Source of the DNA: a virus
IMG/VR virus record: IMGVR_UViG_3300010885_053234
Location: 1-34,727 of that record
Length of the DNA stretch: 34,727 nucleotides
Reading direction: 5' to 3' (one strand)
Shown here: piece after piece, positions 26,530-32,643 of the stretch
Numbering within the stretch: the first letter of the stretch is position 1
Layout: the number at the start of each line of letters is the position of its first letter
Translations under genes and position numbers: made by a program
Notes under the pieces: generated by a model
Databases searched by the model: none
Told to the model about the DNA's origin: nothing
Seen by the model: the letters and a program-made list of their open reading frames with translations, nothing else

Positions 26530-26979
26530 GTGAATAGAAAACGTACAGTTAAGTTTAAACAAGGTTTATTTCAACCTGTTAATAAAGACAAATATAAAGG
26601 TACTCATCCTATTTTATACAGATCAAGTTATGAGTTGAGGTTTATGCGCTGGGCAGATCACAATCCTGCTGTTATTTCTTGGGGGTCAGAATCAATTATT
26701 ATACCTTACCCTAACCCTCTAACAGGTAGATTGTCTAGATATTTTGTTGATAACAATATAACAATTAGAGCTAAAGATGGTACTATTAAGAAATACCTAA
26801 TTGAAATTAAACCATCTATACAGACTATACCTCCTAAAGCAACTCGTAATACTAAATCCTTAATGCGTAGACAGGCTGAGTATATTAAAAATCAATGTAA
26901 ATGGAAAGCAGCAACAGAGTGGGCTAAAAAGAAAAATTACGAGTTTACTATTTTAACAGAAAAACATTTAGGTTTATAA
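26530..26979 (+). CDS. Head completion protein, T4 gp4-like (PD-(D/E)XK nuclease fold), GTG start
   Basis: A 149-aa protein, like T4 gp4 in size. Conserved features are YKGTHPILYRSSYELRFMRWADHN (~22-45), ISWGSESIIIPYPNPLTGRLSRYFVDN (~49-75) and YLIEIKPSIQT (~89-99). Candidate nuclease residues E35, D74 and E92-x-K94 are in the order expected of the TnsA/PD-(D/E)XK fold. T4 gp4 stabilises packaged DNA ends and completes heads before tail joining. The start is GTG directly abutting the previous TAA (0-nt gap); the first ATG downstream (Met39) would delete conserved residues. The stop abuts the stop of the convergent minus-strand gene with no gap. Confidence 0.9.
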   Translation: MNRKRTVKFKQGLFQPVNKDKYKGTHPILYRSSYELRFMRWADHNPAVISWGSESIIIPYPNPLTGRLSRYFVDNNITIRAKDGTIKKYLIEIKPSIQTIPPKATRNTKSLMRRQAEYIKNQCKWKAATEWAKKKNYEFTILTEKHLGL

Positions 26980-27819
26980 TTACTTCTGTTTAACATACCC
27001 GGTACCTGTTATGTTACCGAGTTTAAAGCTTCTTACTTTAGGTCTTTCTGTTGTCTCTTCTTCTATTGTTTCCTCTTCTTTAGTCATCTTACCTGTTAAA
27101 GCAATATTAAGAGCTAAAACTAAACTAACTGATAATGGGTCAAAGACTGATACAAGTATTAATATAAACCATTTAACCACTGTATCGAGTGGTGCATTAA
27201 AAGAGGCAGCTATAAATTTAAACGTCCCTATATCATTAGCATTACTTGTATTTGTTTTTAAACTTATAAGGTTATTATCTTTTTCAAATTTAGTTGTTTG
27301 TAAAGTTTGAAGTCTTTCAGTTAATGTTTTTATTTCAGCACTAGATTGTTTAATATCATCATAAACAATTCTAGCATTACGACTTGTCATACTAGGAAGT
27401 CGAGCCTCTTGTGATTTACGAGCACTGTTAAGTGTATCAATACGACTTTGAATTTGATTTATTTCATCATTAACAGATTGTTTTTGATTTTCTATTAATG
27501 CTATTTTATTATCATCTAATAAATTTTTAGAAGCATTTTTCTGATAAGCACTAGAAAGATAACCAAATATACCAGCGGAGGTAATAATCATCAGTACACC
27601 GACTGCTATGAGGAGATAGGACCTAAGAAACACGTTTGTCTTATACCAGTAACGATACAGAAAGGATGTAGCAATAAGCTTAGCAAATTCTAAAGATCCT
27701 GCCATAATCATTACTTGAAAATAACAACCAGAAAATAAGGACGCTATACCGAGTACAGAGAAAAACGCTGCACATCCTGCAACCAGTAATGAAGATAAAC
27801 TCAATAATACAATAAACAT
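26980..27819 (-). CDS. Conserved phage-type membrane and coiled-coil protein, 279 aa
   Basis: The frame is open from 27885 (301 aa), but I prefer ATG 27819. It is preceded by TAAATA with an 8-nt gap, like other genes here, and it starts exactly at a hydrophobic segment (MFIVLLSLSSLLVAG). Residues ~1-60 contain one or two membrane helices (FFSVLGIASLFSG; FQVMIMAGSLEFAKLIATSFLYRYW). Another spans ~67-92 (SYLLIAVGVLMIITSAGIFGYLS). A coiled coil runs ~105-190 (LIENQKQSVNDEINQIQSRIDTL), and a last helix ~212-240 (VVKWFILILVSVFDPLSVSLVLAL). I recall similar uncharacterised proteins in T4-like environmental phages. It is the only minus-strand gene inside the head cluster. Function is unknown; an inner-membrane role in assembly or lysis control are both guesses. 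Confidence 0.82.
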   Translation of the reverse strand: MFIVLLSLSSLLVAGCAAFFSVLGIASLFSGCYFQVMIMAGSLEFAKLIATSFLYRYWYKTNVFLRSYLLIAVGVLMIITSAGIFGYLSSAYQKNASKNLLDDNKIALIENQKQSVNDEINQIQSRIDTLNSARKSQEARLPSMTSRNARIVYDDIKQSSAEIKTLTERLQTLQTTKFEKDNNLISLKTNTSNANDIGTFKFIAASFNAPLDTVVKWFILILVSVFDPLSVSLVLALNIALTGKMTKEEETIEEETTERPKVRSFKLGNITGTGYVKQK

Positions 27820-27827
27820 ATATACAG

Positions 27828-27833
27828 TATTTA
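27828..27833 (-). promoter_or_regulatory. TAAATA element supporting the 27819 start of the membrane protein
   Basis: TATTTA on the plus strand; on the minus strand TAAATACTGTATAT precedes ATG 27819, with an 8-nt gap. Under the longer annotation it would lie inside codons, which is less consistent with the other genes. Confidence 0.5.
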
Positions 27834-27865
27834 TTAAAAAATAACGAGAAAACGTTGCCAAGCTG

Positions 27866-27873
27866 TATAAATA
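27866..27873 (+). promoter_or_regulatory. Exact TATAAATA late-promoter-like element upstream of the prohead protease
   Basis: A full T4 late -10 consensus match, ending 12 nt before ATG 27886. It faces away from the minus-strand element at 27828-27833 in a 66-bp divergent region. The start region contains the palindrome CATATG at 27883-27888. Confidence 0.6.
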
Positions 27874-27885
27874 ATTGTACAACAT

Positions 27886-28560
27886 ATGGGACTCAAATTT
27901 TTAGTCGAAGATATCCATGAAGGTTTAGACTTCTTAGTTGAAGAAAAGAACCGTCAAGGTGAACAAAAACTCTTTATTACTGGCCCATTCTTAATGGCCG
28001 AAGAAAAGAATCAAAACGGTCGTATTTATAAACTCGACGAAATGGTTAAGGAAGTAAATCGTTATACTTCTGACATGGTTAAGTCTCGCCGTGCTATTGG
28101 TGAAATGAATCACCCTCAGTCTACTGAAGTTAACCCTGTTAATGCCTGTCACCTTGTTACCGAGCTTACACAAAAGGATAATTACTTCTACGGTAAGTCT
28201 CAAGTTTTAAATACCCCTATGGGTCTTCTTCTTAAGTCACTCATTCAAGATAATATCAAAATGGGTATCTCATCCAGAGCATTAGGTAATGTTAATGAGA
28301 AGGGTGACACAAAAGAAGTATCTAACTTTCACCTTATTTGTTTAGACGTTGTTCATCAACCATCAGTACAGAGTGCTATGCTTGAATCCATTATGGAGTC
28401 AAAGGAATGGATGATCAAGCCCGATGGTTCAATAGTTGAATGCGCTGCTAGAGCCTATAAGGCTTTAGAAGAAAATCTTAGTAAGTATCCTAAACATGGA
28501 ACAGATTCTTTCTTAAGAGAATCGTTGATGAATTTCATTAACATGCTTAAATCAGCTTAA
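27886..28560 (+). CDS. Prohead core protein and protease, T4 gp21-like
   Basis: A 224-aa protein; T4 gp21 is 212 aa. Family motifs are ITGPFLMAEEKNQNGRIYKL (31-50), IGEMNHPQSTEVNPVNACHLV (71-91) and MGISSRALGNV (126-136), then LICLDVVHQPS. H76 and one of S129/S130 are the expected catalytic His and Ser of the herpes-assemblin-like fold; H89 is another candidate. The enzyme sits in the prohead core, cleaves scaffold and capsid proteins after (L/I)-x-E type sites, and destroys itself. It opens the capsid cassette, followed by a 47-aa gene, the scaffold and the major capsid gene, as in T4 (21-22-23). Confidence 0.93.
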   Translation: MGLKFLVEDIHEGLDFLVEEKNRQGEQKLFITGPFLMAEEKNQNGRIYKLDEMVKEVNRYTSDMVKSRRAIGEMNHPQSTEVNPVNACHLVTELTQKDNYFYGKSQVLNTPMGLLLKSLIQDNIKMGISSRALGNVNEKGDTKEVSNFHLICLDVVHQPSVQSAMLESIMESKEWMIKPDGSIVECAARAYKALEENLSKYPKHGTDSFLRESLMNFINMLKSA

Positions 28561-28568
28561 TTATTTTT

Positions 28569-28712
28569 ATGACACCTGTACAAAAAGCTACACAACATTT
28601 TATTTCACAAATAGCTAATAGAGACTTCTCTCAAGCTAAAATAGCCTTACAAAACGTAGTTGCCGAAAAAATAAAAAATAAAGTTCGTAACTATATTAAT
28701 CAGGAAAAATAA
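28569..28712 (+). CDS. Small hypothetical protein between protease and scaffold, 47 aa
   Basis: ATG 28569 to TAA 28710-28712 encodes MTPVQKATQHFISQIANRDF, then SQAKIALQNVVAEKIKNKV, then RNYINQEK. It begins 8 nt after the protease stop and fills the gap before the scaffold promoter, so it is probably real despite its size. The sequence is helical and basic, with an 'A..AL...V..KI...V' pattern I recall from short proteins in the head clusters of other T4-like phages. T4 has small core proteins gp67 and gp68 near gp21, so a core-component role is a reasonable guess. No TAAATA element or Shine-Dalgarno sequence is visible. Confidence 0.7.
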   Translation: MTPVQKATQHFISQIANRDFSQAKIALQNVVAEKIKNKVRNYINQEK

Positions 28713-28723
28713 GCTAAATAGAT

Positions 28724-28733
28724 TAAATAAATA
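28724..28733 (+). promoter_or_regulatory. Overlapping TAAATAAATA late-promoter-like element upstream of the scaffold gene
   Basis: Two overlapping TAAATA copies, with a third at 28715-28720. The nearest ends 8 nt before ATG 28742. The surrounding AAATATACAATATATG closely resembles the sequences before 23160 and 31351. Confidence 0.5.
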
Positions 28734-28741
28734 TACAATAT

Positions 28742-29707
28742 ATGGACTTCAAGAAAATTCTTCAAGAGCAATTTAAAGACCTTATTACTGAGGACACACT
28801 TACAGCTGTACACGAAGCCTTTGAACAGGCAGTAGAGGAAAAGGCTGAACAAAAGACACAACTTCAAGTTGAAGCCGTTACAGCAAAGATTGACGAAGAT
28901 CATTCTGAGAAGCTTCAAAAGCTCGTTGAGGCCATTGACGCCGATCACACTGCCAAGCTCAAGAAGCTTGTTGAGACAATTGATTTTGATCATGCACAGA
29001 AGCTTAGAAAGGTTCTTACCAAGATTGATGAAGAACACACCGGTAAGCTTAAACAGGTCATCAAGCATTACCAAACCGTTTTAAATGAAGAAGCTGAGAC
29101 TTTCCGTAGTCGTTTAGTAGATGAAGTATCTAACTATCTCGACCTTTATATGGAAAAGACAATACCGACTGAACAAGTTAACGAAGCCGTTGAGAATATC
29201 CGTGCTAAGAAGACACTTGATCAGATTCGTCAGCTTGTTGCTATCAATGAAGATTACATTGATAATGAGGTCAAGGAGGCCTTAGTTGATGGCAAGAGAA
29301 CAATTGATTCCCTCAAGAAGGAATTAAACGAAGCATTAGAGTCTAATACAGAGCTCAACCATAAGTTGAATCGCTCTGAAGCGGCTCTATTGCTTGAGAA
29401 TAAGACTAAGGAGTTACCAAGTGCAGCCAAGTCTTATGTCAATAAGTTACTCAAGGGTAAGAGCCCTGAGTATATTCAAGAGAACTATCAGTACGTAGTT
29501 GAGATGTTCGAGAAGGAAATTTCCGAACAGGAAGATATCGCTAAGGAAGGAGTTGAACAACGTATCGTTGAGTCCGTTGATCGTCCAGAATTAGAGGTTC
29601 TCCAAGAGGAAATTTCTTCACCGATGCAGGCTTCTGAGCCTGCGGTTGGCGGATATCTGAATGAGATGAAGAAATTAGACGGATCTAAGCTCCGGATTAG
29701 ACACTAA
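28742..29707 (+). CDS. Prohead core scaffolding protein, T4 gp22-like
   Basis: A 321-aa, strongly charged, almost wholly helical and coiled-coil protein; T4 gp22 is 269 aa. Four tandem 15-residue repeats occupy 49-108, each of form 'xIDxxHxxKLxxxxx' (KIDEDHSEKLQKLVE and three variants). The rest contains KKTLDQIRQLVAINEDYIDNEVKEAL and KELPSAAKSYVNKLLKGKSPEYIQENYQYVVEMFE. The C-terminal NEMKKLDGSKLRIRH probably contacts the capsid protein. Several (L/I)-x-E sites would allow degradation by the gp21-like protease. Position between protease and major capsid protein, composition and length together identify it. Codon use is more GC-rich than in tail genes. Confidence 0.88.
   Translation: MDFKKILQEQFKDLITEDTLTAVHEAFEQAVEEKAEQKTQLQVEAVTAKIDEDHSEKLQKLVEAIDADHTAKLKKLVETIDFDHAQKLRKVLTKIDEEHTGKLKQVIKHYQTVLNEEAETFRSRLVDEVSNYLDLYMEKTIPTEQVNEAVENIRAKKTLDQIRQLVAINEDYIDNEVKEALVDGKRTIDSLKKELNEALESNTELNHKLNRSEAALLLENKTKELPSAAKSYVNKLLKGKSPEYIQENYQYVVEMFEKEISEQEDIAKEGVEQRIVESVDRPELEVLQEEISSPMQASEPAVGGYLNEMKKLDGSKLRIRH
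28886..29065 (+). repeat. Four tandem 45-bp (15-aa) repeats in the scaffold gene
   Basis: Units KIDEDHSEKLQKLVE, AIDADHTAKLKKLVE, TIDFDHAQKLRKVLT and KIDEEHTGKLKQVIK are in register without gaps. The conserved core is I-D-x-x-H-x-x-K-L. The period of 15 is not a simple heptad multiple, though two 11/4 or 15-residue hendecad-like turns could still form a coil. Confidence 0.88.
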
Positions 29708-29717
29708 TTAGTGTCTA
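29698..29717. promoter_or_regulatory. Perfect 20-bp palindrome spanning the scaffold stop codon, upstream of the major capsid gene
   Basis: TAGACACTAATTAGTGTCTA is a perfect inverted repeat that includes the TAA stop (29705-29707). As RNA it would form a stem of about 8 bp with an AATT loop. A poor T-tract follows (GTATTTTCAT), so it is a weak terminator at best. It may be an attenuator, RNA processing or stability site, or a protein site. Confidence 0.55.
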
Positions 29718-29756
29718 GTATTTTCATACTCTAAAGGTCGAAATCCTATTTAAAAT

Positions 29757-29763
29757 AAAGGAG
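29757..29763 (+). promoter_or_regulatory. Shine-Dalgarno-like AAAGGAG upstream of the major capsid gene
   Basis: AAAGGAG is complementary to the 16S rRNA 3' end but lies 13 nt from ATG 29777, longer than usual spacing. It is the clearest Shine-Dalgarno-like sequence near a start in the window. A degenerate TAAAATA (29751-29757) overlaps it. Confidence 0.5.
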
Positions 29764-29776
29764 AATATATATAACT

Positions 29777-31240
29777 ATGGAACTTTTTCATATCAACAAG
29801 AACAAAGCCGAAGCCTTAGTCGAAAAGTGGGGTCCAGTATTGGATTACTCTTCAGACAAGGTTTCTGCTATCTCGAACGAAAACACACGTCTTAACACCG
29901 CCATCCTCTTGGAAAACCAGGAGCAGTGGTGCTTTGAGGCTTCTAACCAGGCTGGTGGCAGCACTTCCGTATTCGGTTCAGTTAATTCTGGCCAGTACGG
30001 TGGAGCAGTACCAAACACTGACACATACGCAACAGGTGACGCAAGACTTCCTAAGGTCCTTATCCCCATGATCCGCCGTACATTCCCCGAGCTCATCACA
30101 AATGAGATCGTTGGTGTACAGCCCATGACTGGACCTGTCGGACTTGCATTCGCTATGCGTTACAAGTACGAGGGCTCAGCTCTCGGCTACAGTGCTAATG
30201 GTGATGGAAACAATGGAGCCGGATCGATCAGTGGCACTACAGCTACCTCACAAGGTAAGGAAATCGGGTATAACTACCTGAACACCGCCTTCACAGGTAC
30301 CTCTAGCGCTCAGCTTTCTGGATTAACTGGTGTTTGGGACAATCTTCCTGAAGATTCTGGCGTTGCCCAGATCCTCAGTCAGTTTGAACTCAGCTCAAAG
30401 ATCCCCCAGATGACTGTTTCGTTCGAAAAGACCGCTGTCGAAGCCGGCACCCGCCGTCTCGCCGCTAAGTGGTCTGTTGAACTCGAGCAAGATCTTAAGA
30501 ACATGAATGGTATCGATATCGATGCCGAGCTTACAAATGCCATGTCCTACGAAATCCAGGCTGAAATCGACCGCGAGATGATCGCGCGTATGATTCAGAC
30601 CTGTTTAAACGCAGGAAATGGTGTTGGTTACTCGACATGGTCCGCTATTTCGGCTGATGGCCGTTGGAGCGGAGAGCGTGCACGTGACTTCTACAACAGA
30701 ATCGTTGTTGAAGCCAACCGTGTTGCGATTCGTAACCGCCGTGGTGCAGCCAATTTCATTATTGCTACACCCCGTATCTGCGCCATTCTTGAGACCCTCC
30801 CAACCTTCACCTGGCAGCCTGTCACAGGTAGTGTAAACACTACCCCCGTTGGCATTGCTAAGGTCGGAGCAGTTGGTGGTCGTTTCCAGATCTATCGTGA
30901 TACACGTACAGAAGCTGAAGTCAATACTGGATACAATCCATCTGGCTCTCAGTATGCCGGTGCAACCGGTACAACCGCTGCACGTAGCAACCCAATCGAC
31001 TACGCCCTCTTGGGCTACAAGGGTCCTGAGTACTACGACACCGGTATTGTCTACTGTCCGTACATCCCCGTTATGGTTCAAAGAACAATCGGCCCGAACG
31101 ACTTCAGTCCTCGCGTCGGTCTCTTGACCCGTTACGGTGTTGTTGATCACATCTTCGGTGCTAATCTTTACTATCACTTAGTAATTTGCACCGGTCTCGG
31201 TCAGCAGTTTACCCCTGGCTCAGCCGCAGTCTACCTCTAA
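29777..31240 (+). CDS. Major capsid protein, T4 gp23-like
   Basis: A 487-aa protein; T4 gp23 is 521 aa. Family segments are LNTAILLENQEQW (~39-51), FPELITNEIVGVQPMTGPVGLAFAMRYKYEG (~101-131), KIPQMTVSFEKTAVEAGTRRLAAKWSVELEQDLKNMNGIDIDAEL (~208-252), EIQAEIDREMIARMI, NFIIATPRICAILE, GRFQIYRDT, and LGYKGPEYYDTGIVYCPYIPVMVQRTIGPNDFSPRVGLLTRYGV (~414-457). It forms the hexameric HK97-fold shell. In T4 the N-terminus is removed by gp21; the corresponding region here (first ~50-55 residues) includes LLE and CFE as possible sites, but I cannot choose. Codon use is strongly biased and GC-rich, as expected for the most abundant protein. A terminator follows. Confidence 0.97.
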   Translation: MELFHINKNKAEALVEKWGPVLDYSSDKVSAISNENTRLNTAILLENQEQWCFEASNQAGGSTSVFGSVNSGQYGGAVPNTDTYATGDARLPKVLIPMIRRTFPELITNEIVGVQPMTGPVGLAFAMRYKYEGSALGYSANGDGNNGAGSISGTTATSQGKEIGYNYLNTAFTGTSSAQLSGLTGVWDNLPEDSGVAQILSQFELSSKIPQMTVSFEKTAVEAGTRRLAAKWSVELEQDLKNMNGIDIDAELTNAMSYEIQAEIDREMIARMIQTCLNAGNGVGYSTWSAISADGRWSGERARDFYNRIVVEANRVAIRNRRGAANFIIATPRICAILETLPTFTWQPVTGSVNTTPVGIAKVGAVGGRFQIYRDTRTEAEVNTGYNPSGSQYAGATGTTAARSNPIDYALLGYKGPEYYDTGIVYCPYIPVMVQRTIGPNDFSPRVGLLTRYGVVDHIFGANLYYHLVICTGLGQQFTPGSAAVYL

Positions 31241-31269
31241 TACAGGTAACGAAAATACTCAACGTAAAG

Positions 31270-31302
31270 AACCTCCGGTGAAAGCCGGAGGTTTCTTTTT
31301 TT
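31270..31302 (+). terminator. Rho-independent terminator after the major capsid gene
   Basis: A 9-bp perfect stem, AACCTCCGG / CCGGAGGTT, around TGAAAG (a GAAA tetraloop if the T-G pair forms), followed by TCTTTTTTTT. It lies 29 nt after the stop and closes the capsid cassette. Confidence 0.93.
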
Positions 31303-31335
31303 ATATTATACATAGAAAAAAATTACTCAATAGAA

Positions 31336-31341
31336 TAAATA
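31336..31341 (+). promoter_or_regulatory. TAAATA element upstream of the 223-aa gene
   Basis: AATAAATATATACACAT precedes ATG 31351, with a 9-nt gap. It follows a terminator by about 34 nt, so independent transcription is likely. Confidence 0.55.
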
Positions 31342-31350
31342 TATACACAT

Positions 31351-32022
31351 ATGGCAACAGTATACAAATACGAAGACAAAGCAGGAGATGCATTATACAC
31401 AAACGGTATTAGATATCTTTCTGCAACTACAACAAACAGGGTACTTTTTAATGACCCAAGTAAAGCATTAACAACAACAGCTTATACAACAGCTATTTAC
31501 TATCCTACAGAAGGAAGCCATGAAGGTTCTGGTACCGGTAAAATTGTTTTTGATAATGCTTATGATAAGAATGTTGTTTACATTATTGACAATGATGACC
31601 GCCGTAGCTGGGGAACAATACTTCTCAGTGCTACAAACAGTGTTGTATCTAATCCTCTTATAACAATTACTGGTATCACAGTAACAAGTTCAACATCAGG
31701 AGCTGGTTATACTTCAGCACCAACCGTTACTGTTAATACAAAGGGTGCTGGTGTTATTACACCTCTTGTTGCTACAGCTCTTATGCACAGCACCGGAGCC
31801 GGTGTTACTGGTGTAACAGTATCTACAAAGGGTGTATATGTTCCCGGAACTGAAGTACCAACAATTACCTTCACCGGTGGTGGTTATACAACCCAGGCAA
31901 CTGGAACTGTAACACTCTCCTCTGGTAGTACCTACAGTCAGTCTATATTATCTCTTTCGGCTAATGGTAATAATGCCTGGGGTCCAACAGAGCGTAGACT
32001 TCGTCTTTTAGAGTATATCTAA
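31351..32022 (+). CDS. Small virion structural protein with duplicated GYTSAPTV domain, 223 aa
   Basis: Residues 1-~105 form an N-terminal domain of unrecognised family (YKYEDKAGDALYTNGIRYLSATTTNRVLFND; NVVYIIDNDDRRSWGTILLSA). Residues ~107-192 are the Gly/Thr/Val-rich GYTSAPTVTVNT...GGGYTTQATG domain shared with the 1806-aa tail protein; similar 'GxGYTSAPTV' repeats are common in phage structural proteins. The end (GNNAWGPTERRLRLLEYI) is short and polar. It is a monocistronic unit between two terminators, directly after the major capsid gene, which would fit a highly expressed capsid decoration or whisker protein. This role is an inference from position only. Confidence 0.8.
   Translation: MATVYKYEDKAGDALYTNGIRYLSATTTNRVLFNDPSKALTTTAYTTAIYYPTEGSHEGSGTGKIVFDNAYDKNVVYIIDNDDRRSWGTILLSATNSVVSNPLITITGITVTSSTSGAGYTSAPTVTVNTKGAGVITPLVATALMHSTGAGVTGVTVSTKGVYVPGTEVPTITFTGGGYTTQATGTVTLSSGSTYSQSILSLSANGNNAWGPTERRLRLLEYI
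31669..31928 (+). repeat. Duplicated 260-bp domain (copy 2), within the 223-aa gene
   Basis: An ungapped counterpart of 10301-10560, read in the same orientation. Differences are scattered and include many third positions, so both copies remain coding and under constraint. Confidence 0.88.
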
Positions 32023-32044
32023 AATATAATACAGATAAAAATTG

Positions 32045-32075
32045 AAAAGCCTTTCATTAATTTGAAAGGCTTTTT
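32045..32075 (+). terminator. Rho-independent terminator after the 223-aa gene
   Basis: A 12-bp perfect stem, AAAAGCCTTTCA / TGAAAGGCTTTT, with a TTAATT loop. The A/T flanks of the stem give a T-tract on the 3' side and an A-tract on the 5' side, so it could also work on the minus strand. It begins 23 nt after the stop. Confidence 0.9.
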
Positions 32076-32099
32076 AGTTGTTTCTATATGTTAGAAGCA

Positions 32100-32105
32100 T
32101 AAATA
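32100..32105 (+). promoter_or_regulatory. TAAATA element upstream of the second tail-collar gene
   Basis: CATAAATAAACTATA precedes ATG 32113, with a 7-nt gap, 25 nt after the terminator stem. It probably drives 32113 and the closely spaced genes after it. Confidence 0.5.
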
Positions 32106-32112
32106 AACTATA

Positions 32113-32637
32113 ATGCCTACTATTACGACAATACCTGATGATCAATGTATCGGTGATTCACTTGTCACAATTAATAATAATTTTGCTAACTTACTTTCTT
32201 TAATAGAAGCAAATAGTGTACCAACTGGTACTATAGCATTTTATAGCTTACAAACTGCTCCTGCAGGTTGGATTAAGTGTGACGGTTCTACAATAACAAA
32301 TACCGGAGAAACAGCAAAATTGTATGCCCTTATTGGTAATACATTACCGGACCTTCAAGGTAAATTCATCCGAGGTGTTGGAGGTAATTCAGCAAGCTTT
32401 GGTGTAACTCAACAAGACGATTTTAAGAGTCACACCCACTCTGACGCCGGACATACTCATACTGTTTATGGTGTACCAGCCGCAGGAATCTCACAAAGTG
32501 GTTCCGGTAGTGATAGAACCCTTCGCAAAGGAAATGTTGATACCACAACAGGCTCTGGTAATGCAAACATTCAAGCTACAGGAGGTACAGAAACACGACC
32601 TATTAACGTAGCTTACCTACCTTGTATTAAACTTTAA
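32113..32637 (+). CDS. Second tail collar domain protein, 174 aa
   Basis: A shorter paralogue of the 216-aa collar protein. Matching segments are DQCIGDSLVTINNNFANLLSLI (~10-31), VPTGTIAFYSLQTAPAGWIKCDGST (~36-60), LPDLQGKFIRGVGGN (~79-93), FKSHTHSDAGHTHT with paired H-T-H motifs (~104-117), and ANIQATGGTETRPINVAYLPCIKL at the end. The loop after the His pairs differs in length and sequence, the part expected to vary with receptor. It has its own promoter-like element and is followed by two further fibre-type genes. It probably forms a trimeric tip or an alternative receptor-binding fibre. Confidence 0.9.
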   Translation: MPTITTIPDDQCIGDSLVTINNNFANLLSLIEANSVPTGTIAFYSLQTAPAGWIKCDGSTITNTGETAKLYALIGNTLPDLQGKFIRGVGGNSASFGVTQQDDFKSHTHSDAGHTHTVYGVPAAGISQSGSGSDRTLRKGNVDTTTGSGNANIQATGGTETRPINVAYLPCIKL

Positions 32638-32643
32638 AAAATT

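Noticed and set aside
26991-27016. Inverted repeat TAACATA / TATGTTA around GGTACC at the gp4/membrane-gene convergence
   Set aside because: The stem is only 7 bp with a 12-nt loop and no T-tract, and it lies within the membrane gene's coding end, so it is not called as a terminator.
27820-27885. 22-residue N-terminal extension of the membrane protein
   Set aside because: It would contain both promoter-like elements of the divergent region and leave no room for regulation; the extension is kept only as an alternative start.
28869-29084. Alternative plus-strand 71-aa frame inside the scaffold gene
   Set aside because: It is an out-of-frame echo of the 45-bp repeats.
30605-31177. Minus-strand 190-aa frame opposite the major capsid gene
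   Set aside because: It overlaps a strongly conserved capsid coding region; long antisense frames are expected with its GC-rich biased codons.
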